Source: Cesiribacter sp964504565 (GTDB lineage Bacteria; Bacteroidota; Bacteroidia; Cytophagales; Cyclobacteriaceae). From it: DNA of 64,000 nucleotides. The stretch spans positions 62,001 to 126,000 of the forward strand of contig CAZDEY010000007.1 in the NCBI GenBank assembly GCA_964504565.1, in the 5' to 3' direction. A program made the translations under genes and the position numbers. Of this stretch, positions 10,101 to 17,547 are shown one piece after another (position 1 is the stretch's first letter; every line of letters starts with the position of its first letter). Below the pieces are notes generated by a model. The model saw nothing but the letters and a program-made list of their open reading frames with translations. It made no database searches and had not been told where the DNA came from.

Positions 10101-11869
10101 TGGAAGGCAACGGCGATCAGACTAGTTGTTTGCCGGGTGAAGAAAACGGACGTTTATTAGTTTCAGCACTAAGCAACCCTGAGAATGCTGCCGATGCCTA
10201 CACCTTTATATGGTACGTAGGCAGCGGAACCAGTGGGGCCGAAGTGGCTTATACCGCCGAGGCAAGCGGGCTGAATGAGGGAACGCATACTGTGCTGGTG
10301 ACCAATACCCGTACCGGTTGTAGCGCCACTGCCGAATATTACGTAGCCTACGACCCATACACGCCGAACATTAATGCTGTAACTAACGACTTGAGTGTTT
10401 GCCCCGACGGTGGATCTATTGAAGCTAACGGTAGCGTACTACCTCGTTTAGATTACGATAGTGAACGCCCTATGAAGTTTGAGTTGTTTGCGGCGGCTGA
10501 TGAACAGGCTGCAAATAATATGACTTACCCGGGTTCGGCATCGGCTATACGTACCAGTGTATTTAACTCGGGTGATGCTAAATTTCCGGCTATGGAAAAT
10601 CTGGAAAGTGGTTATTATGTACTCTTCACTGCCGAAGATTTTGCAGTAGGCCAGCCATCCTTAGGTTGCGATCCGGCCAAACTGGTAGTATATATAGACG
10701 ATGTAAGCCGCAACCCTCAGCCAGTAGTTGATGTATTAGCTCCGGCCCGTTATTGTGCCAATTTTGAGTATAATGGACAGCCGGCCAATACCGGGCAACT
10801 TTCTGCTAATGTAAACGGGCGGATTTCGGGCTACACCTTTGTTTGGTACCAGGCTACTCAGGAAGAACTTCAGAACAGTACTAATCCTGAAGCTGATTTT
10901 ACCTACAGCATTGGAACTACCGCCAGCCGTTTATTGGCCACTACTTATACACTTAGGGTTACCGATAACCTTACAGGTTGCTATACTGATATAGAACAGG
11001 AAGTACCTACCGATTACCCGGTAATTGATGCGCCCTTTGTGCGGCCGCTTCCCCAAACCATATGCCTGGACTGGACTAACCAGCAAGATTTAGGCTTATA
11101 TCACGGAATTAGAGAAAGCGAAATTGCCCCCGACGGTGTGCTAATTGCCAGTGTAAATGAGGAAACCGAAGGCTACACCTTTGAGTGGCAAAATGTAACT
11201 ACCGGCGAAACGCTTAGCACCACCGGAGCAACCGCTAGCGGCTTAGCCGAAGGTAATTACCGCGTACGGGCTATTGATGTGGTTTCCGGTTGCCCATCTG
11301 GCTGGACGGATGTAGTGGTTGGCGGTACGTATGCTGCCCCAAGCTTCCGACTGGAGGTTGAGCCGGCTAGCTGTAGAAATGAAAGTGGAAGCGAGAGCCT
11401 GGGCATGGTTACCCTTCAGAGCGTAAACACCAACTACGTAGTATGGTACGATGAAGCCGGAAATGTACTGCCGGAAACCAGCCGAACCCTGGAAGCACCG
11501 GCCGGTACCGGCTATAGGGTGCGAGCCTACGGTAGTAATTTCTGCTATACCGAACAAAGCTTTACTATCGGTACGGAAGTTTCGCCTTACAATTTAGTAA
11601 CGCCGAACCAAGACGGACTAAACGATCACTTCATCATTGATTGTATTGAAGACTATCCGACTAATACCGTGAAGGTATTTAACCGGGCCGGTACTGTAGT
11701 ATTTGAAATGGAAAACTACAACGCGACCGACCGGGTATTTACCGGCCGCGGCAACCGGGGAATTTACCTGAACGGCAATAAACTACCGGATGGTACCTAC
11801 TTCTATATAATTGATAAACATTTGCCAGGCCAAAAACCACTGTCGGGCTATCTGGAACTTAAGCGCTAA
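4151..11869 (+). CDS. Giant T9SS type B cargo: FG-GAP repeats plus about 18 two-cysteine repeat modules
   Basis: The 2572-residue protein starts at ATG 4151, which gives a clean signal peptide ending TNAAQAQ; a GTG at 4130 would add seven residues before it. After it comes an acidic calcium-binding-like motif (NNGRDDDGDGFVDCYDGDC), then at least five FG-GAP/VCBS-type motifs (DIDKDGIPEV, DIDGDGYAEI, DYNEDGYLDV, DFNDDGAYET, DVDGDGATEI) to about residue 470. A CARDB-like domain lies at about 580-690. About 18 modules of roughly 100 residues follow (about 695-2475), each opening with a Cys near the start and closing with a (Y/T)xVxVTN...Cys strand, as in SprB-type adhesins. The last 90 residues (TPNQDGLNDHF ... 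DGTYFYII ... GYLELKR) are a gliding-motility-associated type B sorting domain. The gene ends five bases before the porP/sprF-like gene. A surface adhesin or scaffold role is inferred. Confidence 0.88.
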   Translation: MKFLYSLLCGMWFLLLTNAAQAQEICNNGRDDDGDGFVDCYDGDCSDDVNCEDFFMNESAGCKAEPEANAFSLKLSWASANQTASSYSRASIGDIDKDGIPEVIVTNHATRRMSILRGDDGTVKQSIDLSFTPNDEVTIADIDGDGYAEIFQPGNGGGDIEAFKYNTATGRYASMWKTTASQSYVAVLGIANFKEQDGKSQLYLYNEILDAATGTRLVKGFGDWAKEVTMMPLAVDMLPDNACANCDGLELVVGGTIYSVNLGNGAQDSGFLTEERSMAEDGTPFYVRRNDWGRNYSSTSVADYNEDGYLDVIASGAAGSTTGRTTVFFWDVQNRVIKSYTDPDNDWKRGTGRLNIANIDNKNGLNVTYVSGSYLYALDENFNQLWRKRITEATSGFTGCTVFDFNDDGAYETVYRDEAKLYIVNGIDGTSYREIICKSRTSTDYPVVADVDGDGATEICVSCNTDDNAVVDPENNNERRYGQIRVYESDGENWVPARKVWNQHGYYNVNINDDLSVPIEVQKHNQLFSGDECGGPHRPLNTFLNQSPYLDLSGCPVYGAADFVVDENSFVINEPTCPEKDFTVSFTVRNEGDITVNGQVPFTAYIGDPLTNSAVKLNTVWLPVSNLRPGETLTITEAIINGPGNSFHLYIAFNDGGVNPPAIVFPNGGILECDYDRNILDALVEPLPFPVEIEVVQPDLKCGEGSSLGQGELQAFAIEGGVRVTTGYEFVWYNEANEEIGRGSIIGSLVGGEYYTVVATNLEADCSSARRTTDDPLATQTAEVTLQVTKLSDVTSCSNPYGSAEANVFLNGAEDDPARYTITWQLLDGTVVGTGATSNQLPSGVTIFVFAQSLATGCSGNTSLGVDELTPEINIDLVDGTLQHVTCDGEGSGSVRVETTGPTNLEVRWFRGTEAESVHEIVELRGNTEATNLASGFYTVLARDIDTDCESDYLTFEIKNEVALPQLSRTIIANTACDNSDANLANGSITVSATTNHPELGEPAGGYTYEWYLGNSTEEADKLSGETGPTLSGRPAGRYIVRVTNNDLQCETIRHYTIRHQPASIDVLVSDIVKQKNTVCNPGLAAGGQYNGAIQIQAIRNSSGDDVSTGDYTYVWYNEAGEVLTPANASGNTAYNLNGGQTYRVEVTNNTTGCFTSENIRLNNDLVNPQFTLNVRPQTSCDWENRPNGRIQLMQNGSPLDLGSHTTEWFAGATDQGASLYTDINELDNQQRGTFTVRVTTNETGCSQTQTVTINESIVEPVVSLSSTNIDCSSGNDGSLTAAVNIGVPTDYTYTWRFTATGEVVAEGEGLNQLTTWSDGSPLPTGEYSVVVVSNSSQNTNPTYCQALTKSSILRRNQAFTIETQEIDKATACGASSNGRLRAEVPGGGTYTYTWYRGVPANLQADFYTNPPVAIPGNDLVEVLREDNVTESILETNEPGVYTVVAENAQGCKEYTYETLGAIDAPDILEVITINSTTCAGNGQAEIRLGFASGFDYHSYEYYLFNNNVNPEESDIATAYASITNATAGTAPVFQDLPEGTYSVLVLIANSAGNACISTRVFNIEQEAFSPEIAQIVLTNNSNCAGGTTDDNGSIQVQVTPKDAVATSYTYTLKKDGVEESIVPNQSTSYTFSGLGQGNYSVEVMAEPTGCTVASTDDLEINYVPIRAQVTTTNAVSTHCDIPHNGSIKVNSVSGASNTLTDYEFAFYTKEVYDQNPASPSPALQNSPSQNLAGLEPGEYVVIATLVSASSTGYLCTSEPTFVTVGVDEEPLAIEISATNNNTSCTGIDSNNDGSLTVSIREFTNAPANGFQYQWHNITTGQPELDETTATTTHTLSGLGAGTYRVVVTNLDTQCSIEAEATLYNIPNPPVMEDGFLSTLDQTLCDPSGEVRVNKLEWNETEITNFSDYTFSWYFGDDLNHALVDYAGNPITGSVLTVADYPVVAGTYHVVATRLSSATGGAGCSSAIASAEVEYNPPTIAITLEGNGDQTSCLPGEENGRLLVSALSNPENAADAYTFIWYVGSGTSGAEVAYTAEASGLNEGTHTVLVTNTRTGCSATAEYYVAYDPYTPNINAVTNDLSVCPDGGSIEANGSVLPRLDYDSERPMKFELFAAADEQAANNMTYPGSASAIRTSVFNSGDAKFPAMENLESGYYVLFTAEDFAVGQPSLGCDPAKLVVYIDDVSRNPQPVVDVLAPARYCANFEYNGQPANTGQLSANVNGRISGYTFVWYQATQEELQNSTNPEADFTYSIGTTASRLLATTYTLRVTDNLTGCYTDIEQEVPTDYPVIDAPFVRPLPQTICLDWTNQQDLGLYHGIRESEIAPDGVLIASVNEETEGYTFEWQNVTTGETLSTTGATASGLAEGNYRVRAIDVVSGCPSGWTDVVVGGTYAAPSFRLEVEPASCRNESGSESLGMVTLQSVNTNYVVWYDEAGNVLPETSRTLEAPAGTGYRVRAYGSNFCYTEQSFTIGTEVSPYNLVTPNQDGLNDHFIIDCIEDYPTNTVKVFNRAGTVVFEMENYNATDRVFTGRGNRGIYLNGNKLPDGTYFYIIDKHLPGQKPLSGYLELKR

Positions 11870-11873
11870 ACTA

Positions 11874-12809
11874 ATGAAAAATATAGCTTCAATAGGGCGC
11901 CTGATAGCGCTAAGTACATTGCTGGTAATTGCCCTAAGGGGCAATATAAACGCTCAGCAGCGGCCTATATTCTCGCAGTATATGTTTAATACGCTGGCTA
12001 TTAACCCGGCCTACGCCGGTAGCCAGGATCAGTTACGAGCTTCGGCCGTACTGCGAAACCAGTGGGTAAACCTGGAAGGAGCCCCCCAGACCCAAACCTT
12101 AAGTGCGCATAGCAGTATACCGCGCAAAAATATTGGGGTTGGCCTTATGCTATACCGCGAGCAAATTGGCGTACATTCCGATTTAGGATTGTACGCCAGC
12201 TACGCCTACCAGATTAAGTTTAAGCGCAAGCGCCGCTTGGCATTAGGCCTGCAAATGGGCTTCAATAACCTTATTTCCGATTTCAACGAGCTTTCCATTT
12301 ATGATAATGGCGACCCTTTGGTAGATAGGTTTAGGTACTTTAACCCTAACTTCGGCACCGGGGTTTACTATAGTACCCCCCGTTTTTACGCCGGCGTTTC
12401 GGTACCGTTCCTTATAAATAATAAACTAGGCAAGGCATTGGAGGGCGAGTTAGGAAAAGATGGCGGCGAGGCACGCTACTACTTTATAAACAGTGGCTAC
12501 GTATTTGATGCTACACCTGACATCAAGATAAAGCCTTCGGCCTTAATTCGGTTTCAGGAAGGAGCCCCGTTGGGTGCCGATTTAAACGTGAACTTCTTCT
12601 GGAAGGATTTGCTAAACGTTGGTACTAGCTGGCGCACCGGCGATGCAATTGTTTTCCTTACCGAATTGTACCTGAATGATAACCTAAGCTTTGGGTACAG
12701 CTACGATTTAATTACCAGTTCGTTGCAACAGTATACCCGAGGCACGCACGAGCTAATGCTCAATTACCGCATCCAGCTTACACCAAACCCCTGCCATACG
12801 TATTTTTAA
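11874..12809 (+). CDS. PorP/SprF family T9SS outer-membrane protein
   Basis: The 311-residue protein starts at ATG 11874, four bases after the upstream stop, with a signal peptide to about residue 27. The family signature follows: QRPIFSQYMFNTLAINPAYAGS, then RNQWVNLEGAPQTQTLSAHS, and a barrel-like remainder. PorP/SprF proteins sit in the outer membrane. In Flavobacterium johnsoniae, SprF-like proteins are needed to secrete their neighbouring type B cargo. Its tight coupling to the 2572-residue cargo therefore suggests a dedicated partner. The frame is open upstream into the cargo gene, but the internal ATG with its signal peptide is clearly the start. Confidence 0.88.
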   Translation: MKNIASIGRLIALSTLLVIALRGNINAQQRPIFSQYMFNTLAINPAYAGSQDQLRASAVLRNQWVNLEGAPQTQTLSAHSSIPRKNIGVGLMLYREQIGVHSDLGLYASYAYQIKFKRKRRLALGLQMGFNNLISDFNELSIYDNGDPLVDRFRYFNPNFGTGVYYSTPRFYAGVSVPFLINNKLGKALEGELGKDGGEARYYFINSGYVFDATPDIKIKPSALIRFQEGAPLGADLNVNFFWKDLLNVGTSWRTGDAIVFLTELYLNDNLSFGYSYDLITSSLQQYTRGTHELMLNYRIQLTPNPCHTYF

Positions 12810-12815
12810 GTAGTG

Positions 12816-12854
12816 TCCTGAAACAAGCCTGCTTGTTGGCAGACAGGTTCAGGA
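12816..12854. repeat. REP-like hairpin after the PorP/SprF gene
   Basis: TCCTGAA (12816-12822) pairs with TTCAGGA (12848-12854), and inside it CCTG pairs with CAGG. It begins six bases after the stop codon of the PorP gene. It resembles the TCCTGAAACAAG...TTCAGGATGAC intergenic repeat seen in many Bacteroidota genomes, from memory. It could also act as a terminator, although no T-run follows. Confidence 0.5.
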
Positions 12855-12893
12855 TGACAATATAATTGTCGCTAGAATATGCTCTCAGTTTTT

Positions 12894-12917
12894 AGCACTC
12901 GTCTCCCGACGAGTGCT
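12894..12917. repeat. Perfect 10-bp palindrome with 4-base loop
   Basis: AGCACTCGTC, loop TCCC, GACGAGTGCT. The stem is perfect and GC-rich, and no T-run follows it on either strand, so it is not an ordinary terminator. REP elements mobilised by IS200-like (RAYT) transposases have similar small palindromes; no transposase is present here. Confidence 0.6.
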
Positions 12918-13056
12918 CATAAATGAAATAATGGCTACGGTTTAGTTCTGATCACGGCGGCCAGAAGGCCATTGAATTAGTAGTTACTCGCCTACGCCGC
13001 CCGGCCCGCAGGGTTGAGCAACGGTTCAACCTAATAACTTAATAGTCATTTATGAG
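12916..13056. repeat. About 140-bp segment flanked by inverted 11-mers
   Basis: CTCATAAATGA at 12916-12926 is matched by its reverse complement at 13046-13056. The segment between them contains further local inverted repeats (GGTTGA...TCAACC near 13011-13031). This could be a small non-autonomous mobile element, but no target-site duplication could be confirmed. Confidence 0.35.
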
Positions 13057-13121
13057 ATTGCTTCTATACCCTTTACAGTTAAATGGGTATATTAAAAAGT
13101 AGAACAACCATTAGCAATTAG

Positions 13122-13187
13122 AAAAAGCTGCGGAATGTATAGTATATAGATTTTAGCATCTCGCTAAGGTCTTCGCAGCAGCTTTTT
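13122..13187. terminator. Long-loop stem ending in T-run, possible terminator
   Basis: AAAAAGCTGC (13122-13131) pairs with GCAGCTTTTT (13178-13187). The loop is 46 bases and can form inner pairs. The symmetric A/T flanks would allow termination in both directions between the convergent gene pairs. A small structured RNA is an alternative. Confidence 0.4.
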
Positions 13188-13330
13188 AACCCGACCATAC
13201 TTATAAGCACGGCAAAATTTATTAATCGTAAAATCAGTCGTATAAATTATCGCTAATTCAGGTAGGATATTCAGAATAATTCATTCCGAATATGTAGAAG
13301 CAGATAAATACAGAAACACCTTGCTAATCC

Positions 13331-13381
13331 AGTAATTCACCACTTCACCAACTCTCTACTTCACTAACTCACCACCTCACT
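13331..13381 (-). repeat. Stop-rich octamer tract just after a stop codon
   Basis: Read on the strand of the 13384-16533 gene, this starts two bases after its stop and consists of diverged octamers of the form GTGARKTR (GTGAGGTG, GTGAGTTA, GTGAAGTA, GTGAAGTG, and so on). Most units contain TGA. Confidence 0.7.
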
Positions 13382-13383
13382 GT

Positions 13384-16300
13384 TTACCGAATTAGAGTAA
13401 TGCTGCCACTTTTTAGTACTTGGCCACCGGCACTTTTGAAAATGTAGTAGTAAGTTCCTTTAGGAAGCGGCTGGCCGTTAAGGGTGCCGTCCCAAGTGTT
13501 TTGGTAAGGCTGGGCTTCCAGTATAACCTGCCCTAGGTTATTAACTATGGTCAGGCTAACGTTAGGGTAAAAGTTTATGCCTTCCACTTCCCAGGTTTCG
13601 TCGGGGCCCGGCGGGGGCACAAATAGTTTAGGGGCTTCAACCTTAAATTCTTCCGAAACGGATATAAGGATACTGGTAGCTTCCTGGCAGCCGTTTTCAT
13701 TAGTTACGGTTAGGGTATACTCGGTAGTTCGTTCCGGGCTGGCTATTGGGTTAGCACTACTTGGGTCGCTTAGGCCGGTAACTGGTTGCCAATTGTAGGT
13801 AAGGTTACTACCGCCGGTGGTTAGCAATTGGGTGCTTTCGCCAGGGTTAAGTTGCTCCTTCTCGGCCGTTACGCTAATTGCAGGCTTAGGAATAACCTCC
13901 AGCGATATATCTTTTTCCAGCGTACAACCGGCAGCAGTTTCAATGTAAGCAGTTAGCGTACCGCCTTCCGAAACGGTAATGCTTTCCCCGCTGGCCCCGT
14001 TGCTCCAACTTACCGCTTGTATAGCTTGCGAGCTTTGTACTTCAACTACCGTATTTTCCCCTTCGCAGAAAACCGTACGGCTGGCGGCTAAAGAGGCCGT
14101 AGGCACGGCAACTACGGTAATAGTTTGGGTAGAAGATTCAACCGGGCAAAAAGGAAAGGTTTCGTACTGCACGCTTAGCTTAACTTGGTAGCTTTGGCCG
14201 GCGGTGGTATAGCTATGCTCAGGCTCCGCTGCAGTACTGGTATTGCCGTCGCCGAAATCCCAAAAATAGCTTATAGGCCGGCCGGCGGGGCGGGGAGTAG
14301 TGTTGGTAAGCTGTACCGGCTGGTTAACACATATTTCCGAAGAAACAGAGAACTGCGGCTGCAAGGCTTCCGGGGCAGTATAGATTAAATTCTGACTGGT
14401 ACCCCAGCAACCTTGAGCATCTTTTACGGCTACCCTGTACTCACCGTTTTCGTTGGTAGAATAGCTTGATGAGGTTGCCCCGCTTATTTGCGCGCCGTTT
14501 TTGTACCACTGGTACGCAGCAAAAGAAGTATTGGCGGCTCTAAGGGTTACGGTTTGCCCGGCGCAAGCACCTATCGTAGTATTGGAAATAGTAGTAGTAG
14601 GCAAGCTGCGTATAGTTGGGGCAACGGCTGAAAGCACGGCCTCGCACTCGCTGGTAGTTATCTTTACCTGATACCCTACCGCATTGCTTTGGGTGGCATT
14701 GGGTATCTGGTAGGAGCTTTCGGTAGTAGTAGCCAGCACACCGGCGGCGGTACGCCACTCGTAGGTAGCTCCGGCAATTTCGCTGCTGGTATTAACTTTA
14801 AGCTCCAGGGTTTCGCCCTCGCAAATAGGTGCAATAGGAGCAAATTGCGGGCTGCCGGGCATTCCGGAAATCGTAGTTAGCGTAACGGAAGCTGTTTGGC
14901 TACAGCCTCCCCAGGGATTTACCGTTACGGTATAGACTCCGGTAGCTGATGCCTCGTAGGTAGTACGGTTAGTGCCGCTGGCTACGGTAGTTCCATCTTT
15001 TTTCCATATATACGTAGCGCCGGGCGAGTAATTGGTAGTAAGCAGCACGCCTCTGCCGGCGCAGCTTTCGCTTATTTGCAGGCTAAAGCAATTCTGATTC
15101 ATTAGGGCCTGAATGCCATTGGTAGCCGTTAGTGTATATAATATATCAGGTCGGGCGTCGCGGTTCAAATCGGCAATTTGCACAGACTGGCCCCCGCTGC
15201 TAATTGGTAAACTGTGCTGGGTAAAGCTACTGCCGTTATTAAGCAAAACCGTGAGCAAGGTGCTGGTACCACTTTGGGCAACAATATCGGGTAAGCCATC
15301 ACCGTTAATATCTCCGCTGCTAATAGCCCAGGGATCAACTACCGTAAATTGGGTAACAGCACTAAATTGTAGGGTAGAGGTAGTGCTGTTGTTATAGGCG
15401 TAGCCTACCTTATTTCCAAATTTGTTGGTCCAGGCTATATCGGGTTTAGTATCATTATTGAAATCGGCAACGCTAATTTCTACCGCGCCTTCAATGCTGC
15501 TGATAATTTCGGTTGGGCTGCCAAAGCTTATACTTGTTCCGCTGCTGGTATTTTGGCTACAGAATATCTTTCCCAGTAAATTGTTGTTGGTTAAAATATC
15601 GGGTTTTCCATCGCCGTTAACATCAGTTATTTGCAAGCCGTAGAGCGAGGAGCCGGTAAACGTAAGCTCGTAGGCGGTAGCGGCAAACGAAAGCGAGCCA
15701 CTGCTACCGGTATTTTCTACAATAAATAATTTGTTGCTTGATTGGTCAGTAACCGCAATATCGGGTCTACCATCGTTATTTAAATCCTGAATAAGCAGGC
15801 GGGTAGCCCCGGTTTTGGGTAGGCGATACTCCAGGGGAGTATCAAAAGTAATGGTAGTAGCCGAACTTAGGTTAGGGTAAATTAGAAGAATATCCGAACG
15901 GCTCACGTTGCCGCCCACTACTAACTCGGGTTTCCCGTCGCCATTCAGATCGCCGGCGGTAATGCCCCGGGTATTTAGGTTGGTAATAATATTCTGGGCC
16001 TGAAAAGCCGGAGCTCCGGTAGTGCTAGTGTTTTTATGAAGTGCCACCACGTTGGCTGTATTAGCGCTAGATGCAATATCTAATAAACCATCCTGGTTAA
16101 AATCGGCTAAAGTTGTCTGGAAAATTCCGCTGGCCCCGGTTCCCAGGGAAACGTTGGTTAGCTTGGCCAGCTCAAAATTGCCCTGACCGCGGTAGGTGGG
16201 GCTTAGCGGCCGGGGGTAGGTAGTTACCTGCCTGGTGCTAGTATTTATTAACTGTAGAAAACCCGGTTGGCTGCCGGCTGGAACGCGCAAGCTAATTTTA

Positions 16301-16533
16301 GAAGCATCAGCCTTAAGCACTTCAGCCTGAATTTGGCCCAGCGTAACCACTAAATTAGCGGCCGATGGGAAGTTTTGTCCTTCCAGCGTAATTACTTCTC
16401 CGGCTACCGGTTGTAGCGAGCTTACCGCGGAGATAGTTGGAGCCTGGGCACATACCAACCGGCTAATTAGTGCCAGCCACAACGTGCCGCCGGCCACTAT
16501 ATAATTTCTGTATAGATACCGTTTTGTGCTCAT
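13384..16533 (-). CDS. T9SS type B cargo with IPT/TIG, VCBS repeats and PKD domain
   Basis: The 1049-residue protein has a signal peptide to about residue 30 (...LVCAQA), then an IPT/TIG-like domain (ISAVSSLQPVAGEVITLEGQ). FG-GAP/VCBS repeats cover about 130-450 (DFNQDGLLDI, DLNGDGKPEL, DLNNDGRPDI, DVNGDGKPDI, DFNNDTKPDI, DINGDGLPDI, DLNRDARPDI). Several Ig-like modules follow, then a PKD domain (FWDFGDGNTS, about residue 755). The type B sorting domain ends in GTYYYIF...SGSITLIR. Its ATG overlaps the stop of the upstream PorP/SprF gene (ATGA), so the two are co-translated. It is likely displayed on the surface through that partner; the ligand is unknown. Confidence 0.87.
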   Translation of the reverse strand: MSTKRYLYRNYIVAGGTLWLALISRLVCAQAPTISAVSSLQPVAGEVITLEGQNFPSAANLVVTLGQIQAEVLKADASKISLRVPAGSQPGFLQLINTSTRQVTTYPRPLSPTYRGQGNFELAKLTNVSLGTGASGIFQTTLADFNQDGLLDIASSANTANVVALHKNTSTTGAPAFQAQNIITNLNTRGITAGDLNGDGKPELVVGGNVSRSDILLIYPNLSSATTITFDTPLEYRLPKTGATRLLIQDLNNDGRPDIAVTDQSSNKLFIVENTGSSGSLSFAATAYELTFTGSSLYGLQITDVNGDGKPDILTNNNLLGKIFCSQNTSSGTSISFGSPTEIISSIEGAVEISVADFNNDTKPDIAWTNKFGNKVGYAYNNSTTSTLQFSAVTQFTVVDPWAISSGDINGDGLPDIVAQSGTSTLLTVLLNNGSSFTQHSLPISSGGQSVQIADLNRDARPDILYTLTATNGIQALMNQNCFSLQISESCAGRGVLLTTNYSPGATYIWKKDGTTVASGTNRTTYEASATGVYTVTVNPWGGCSQTASVTLTTISGMPGSPQFAPIAPICEGETLELKVNTSSEIAGATYEWRTAAGVLATTTESSYQIPNATQSNAVGYQVKITTSECEAVLSAVAPTIRSLPTTTISNTTIGACAGQTVTLRAANTSFAAYQWYKNGAQISGATSSSYSTNENGEYRVAVKDAQGCWGTSQNLIYTAPEALQPQFSVSSEICVNQPVQLTNTTPRPAGRPISYFWDFGDGNTSTAAEPEHSYTTAGQSYQVKLSVQYETFPFCPVESSTQTITVVAVPTASLAASRTVFCEGENTVVEVQSSQAIQAVSWSNGASGESITVSEGGTLTAYIETAAGCTLEKDISLEVIPKPAISVTAEKEQLNPGESTQLLTTGGSNLTYNWQPVTGLSDPSSANPIASPERTTEYTLTVTNENGCQEATSILISVSEEFKVEAPKLFVPPPGPDETWEVEGINFYPNVSLTIVNNLGQVILEAQPYQNTWDGTLNGQPLPKGTYYYIFKSAGGQVLKSGSITLIR

Positions 16534-17444
16534 AACTCGTAACGCGGGCGGCGGGTAGGTTTGGTTTCCTTCTGAGGAAGCTGATAATTAAACTTTAGCT
16601 GTATTTCGTGCGTATCGCTGCCAATTGGTAGGGCCAGGGCGGGGTTCATTTCGTAAGCATAGCTGATAGAAAGGTTCTTCAGGGGTTTATAGCCCAAAAA
16701 TAATAGTGGCCCCCCGCCTAAGCGGTAGCCTCCGCCTAACCAGGCTGCTTTGTTCCAGTATATCAAGGCCGAAGCTTCCGTTCTGGATTCCTGAACCTGA
16801 AACTTCTGTACCAGAATGCCCGGACTTATTTCCAGTTTACTTCCCAGTGGGCGCCGGGCCCGGGCCGAAACAAAATAATGATCAAATAATGAGCTTTTTT
16901 CTCCTTCTATACCAGAGTTACCGGTAAGGTTTAGGAGTGCTGCCCCAATTTCCAGCCAATTCTGGTGTAAAAGGTACACGCCGCTTTGCCAATGTAACCG
17001 ACTTTGAGGGGTGGTGTAATTTCGGCTTTCTAAATATTCTAGCTGCTCATCGGTAGCGGAGCTTAAGTCGTAGCGCTCACTAATAAATTGGCCGGCCAGG
17101 GCAGTTCTTAAGTAAGTATTGGTACTTAACGGAATTTCGTAGGCCAAACTTAAGCGTACGCCCTGGTTTTTGTAAAGGGCCGCTTGCTGTTGCTGTACGT
17201 TTAAACCAACGGCAAATATATTCTTAACGGGGCTGTGTAGGCTAAGATTTATGCTCTGCGGCGCATCTTGCAGCCCTAACCACTGTTGGCGGTAGGTAAG
17301 TACGCTAACCAACTCGTGCTCTGCCCCGGTATAGGCAATATTGTACAGAAACGGATTTTGCCAATACAAACCATAGACTGGTTCCTGGCTAAAAGCCGTT
17401 AGGCTTCCGGAAAGTAAAAGAATAATGAGCAGGCACCTTAGCAT
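16530..17444 (-). CDS. PorP/SprF family T9SS outer-membrane protein
   Basis: The 304-residue protein has a signal peptide (...SGSLTAFSQ, about 20 residues). The family hallmark follows: the region YGLYWQNPFLYNIAYTGA, then LTYRQQWLGLQDAPQSINLSLHSPV, and barrel-like strands to the end. It is first in a two-gene operon, and its stop overlaps the start of the 1049-residue type B cargo by four bases. Its gene order (PorP then cargo) is the reverse of the neighbouring pair at 4151-12809. The C-terminus is basic and polar (KETKPTRRPRYEL) rather than ending on an aromatic strand. A role as dedicated translocon-associated partner of the downstream cargo is inferred from family knowledge. Confidence 0.87.
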   Translation of the reverse strand: MLRCLLIILLLSGSLTAFSQEPVYGLYWQNPFLYNIAYTGAEHELVSVLTYRQQWLGLQDAPQSINLSLHSPVKNIFAVGLNVQQQQAALYKNQGVRLSLAYEIPLSTNTYLRTALAGQFISERYDLSSATDEQLEYLESRNYTTPQSRLHWQSGVYLLHQNWLEIGAALLNLTGNSGIEGEKSSLFDHYFVSARARRPLGSKLEISPGILVQKFQVQESRTEASALIYWNKAAWLGGGYRLGGGPLLFLGYKPLKNLSISYAYEMNPALALPIGSDTHEIQLKFNYQLPQKETKPTRRPRYEL

Positions 17445-17547
17445 GGTACCAAGCTACGGCAATAGTACGGTAAATAGGCTTAATATTGCCAGCAGATTTG
17501 ATTGATGTACCTTTTAGTGTTATATAGAAAATAAACCGATAACCAAT

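Larger units (their letters stand above)
12810..13383. other. Gene-free stretch packed with inverted repeats
   Basis: This 574-base region lies between two convergent cargo/PorP pairs. I find no reading frame. It contains a REP-like hairpin (12816-12854), a perfect 10-bp palindrome (12894-12917), an inverted pair CTCATAAATGA (12916-12926 and 13046-13056), a long-loop stem (13122-13187), and a stop-rich octamer tract ending at the downstream gene's stop (13331-13381). Confidence 0.6.

Noticed and set aside
11811..11873. Start of the PorP/SprF gene inside the cargo gene
   Set aside because: The extra residues have no signal-peptide character; ATG 11874 follows the upstream stop directly and begins a proper signal peptide.
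15113..15643. Two open frames antisense to the VCBS cargo gene
   Set aside because: The opposite strand has clear FG-GAP motifs in frame; these frames have low-complexity leucine/serine sequence and no start context.
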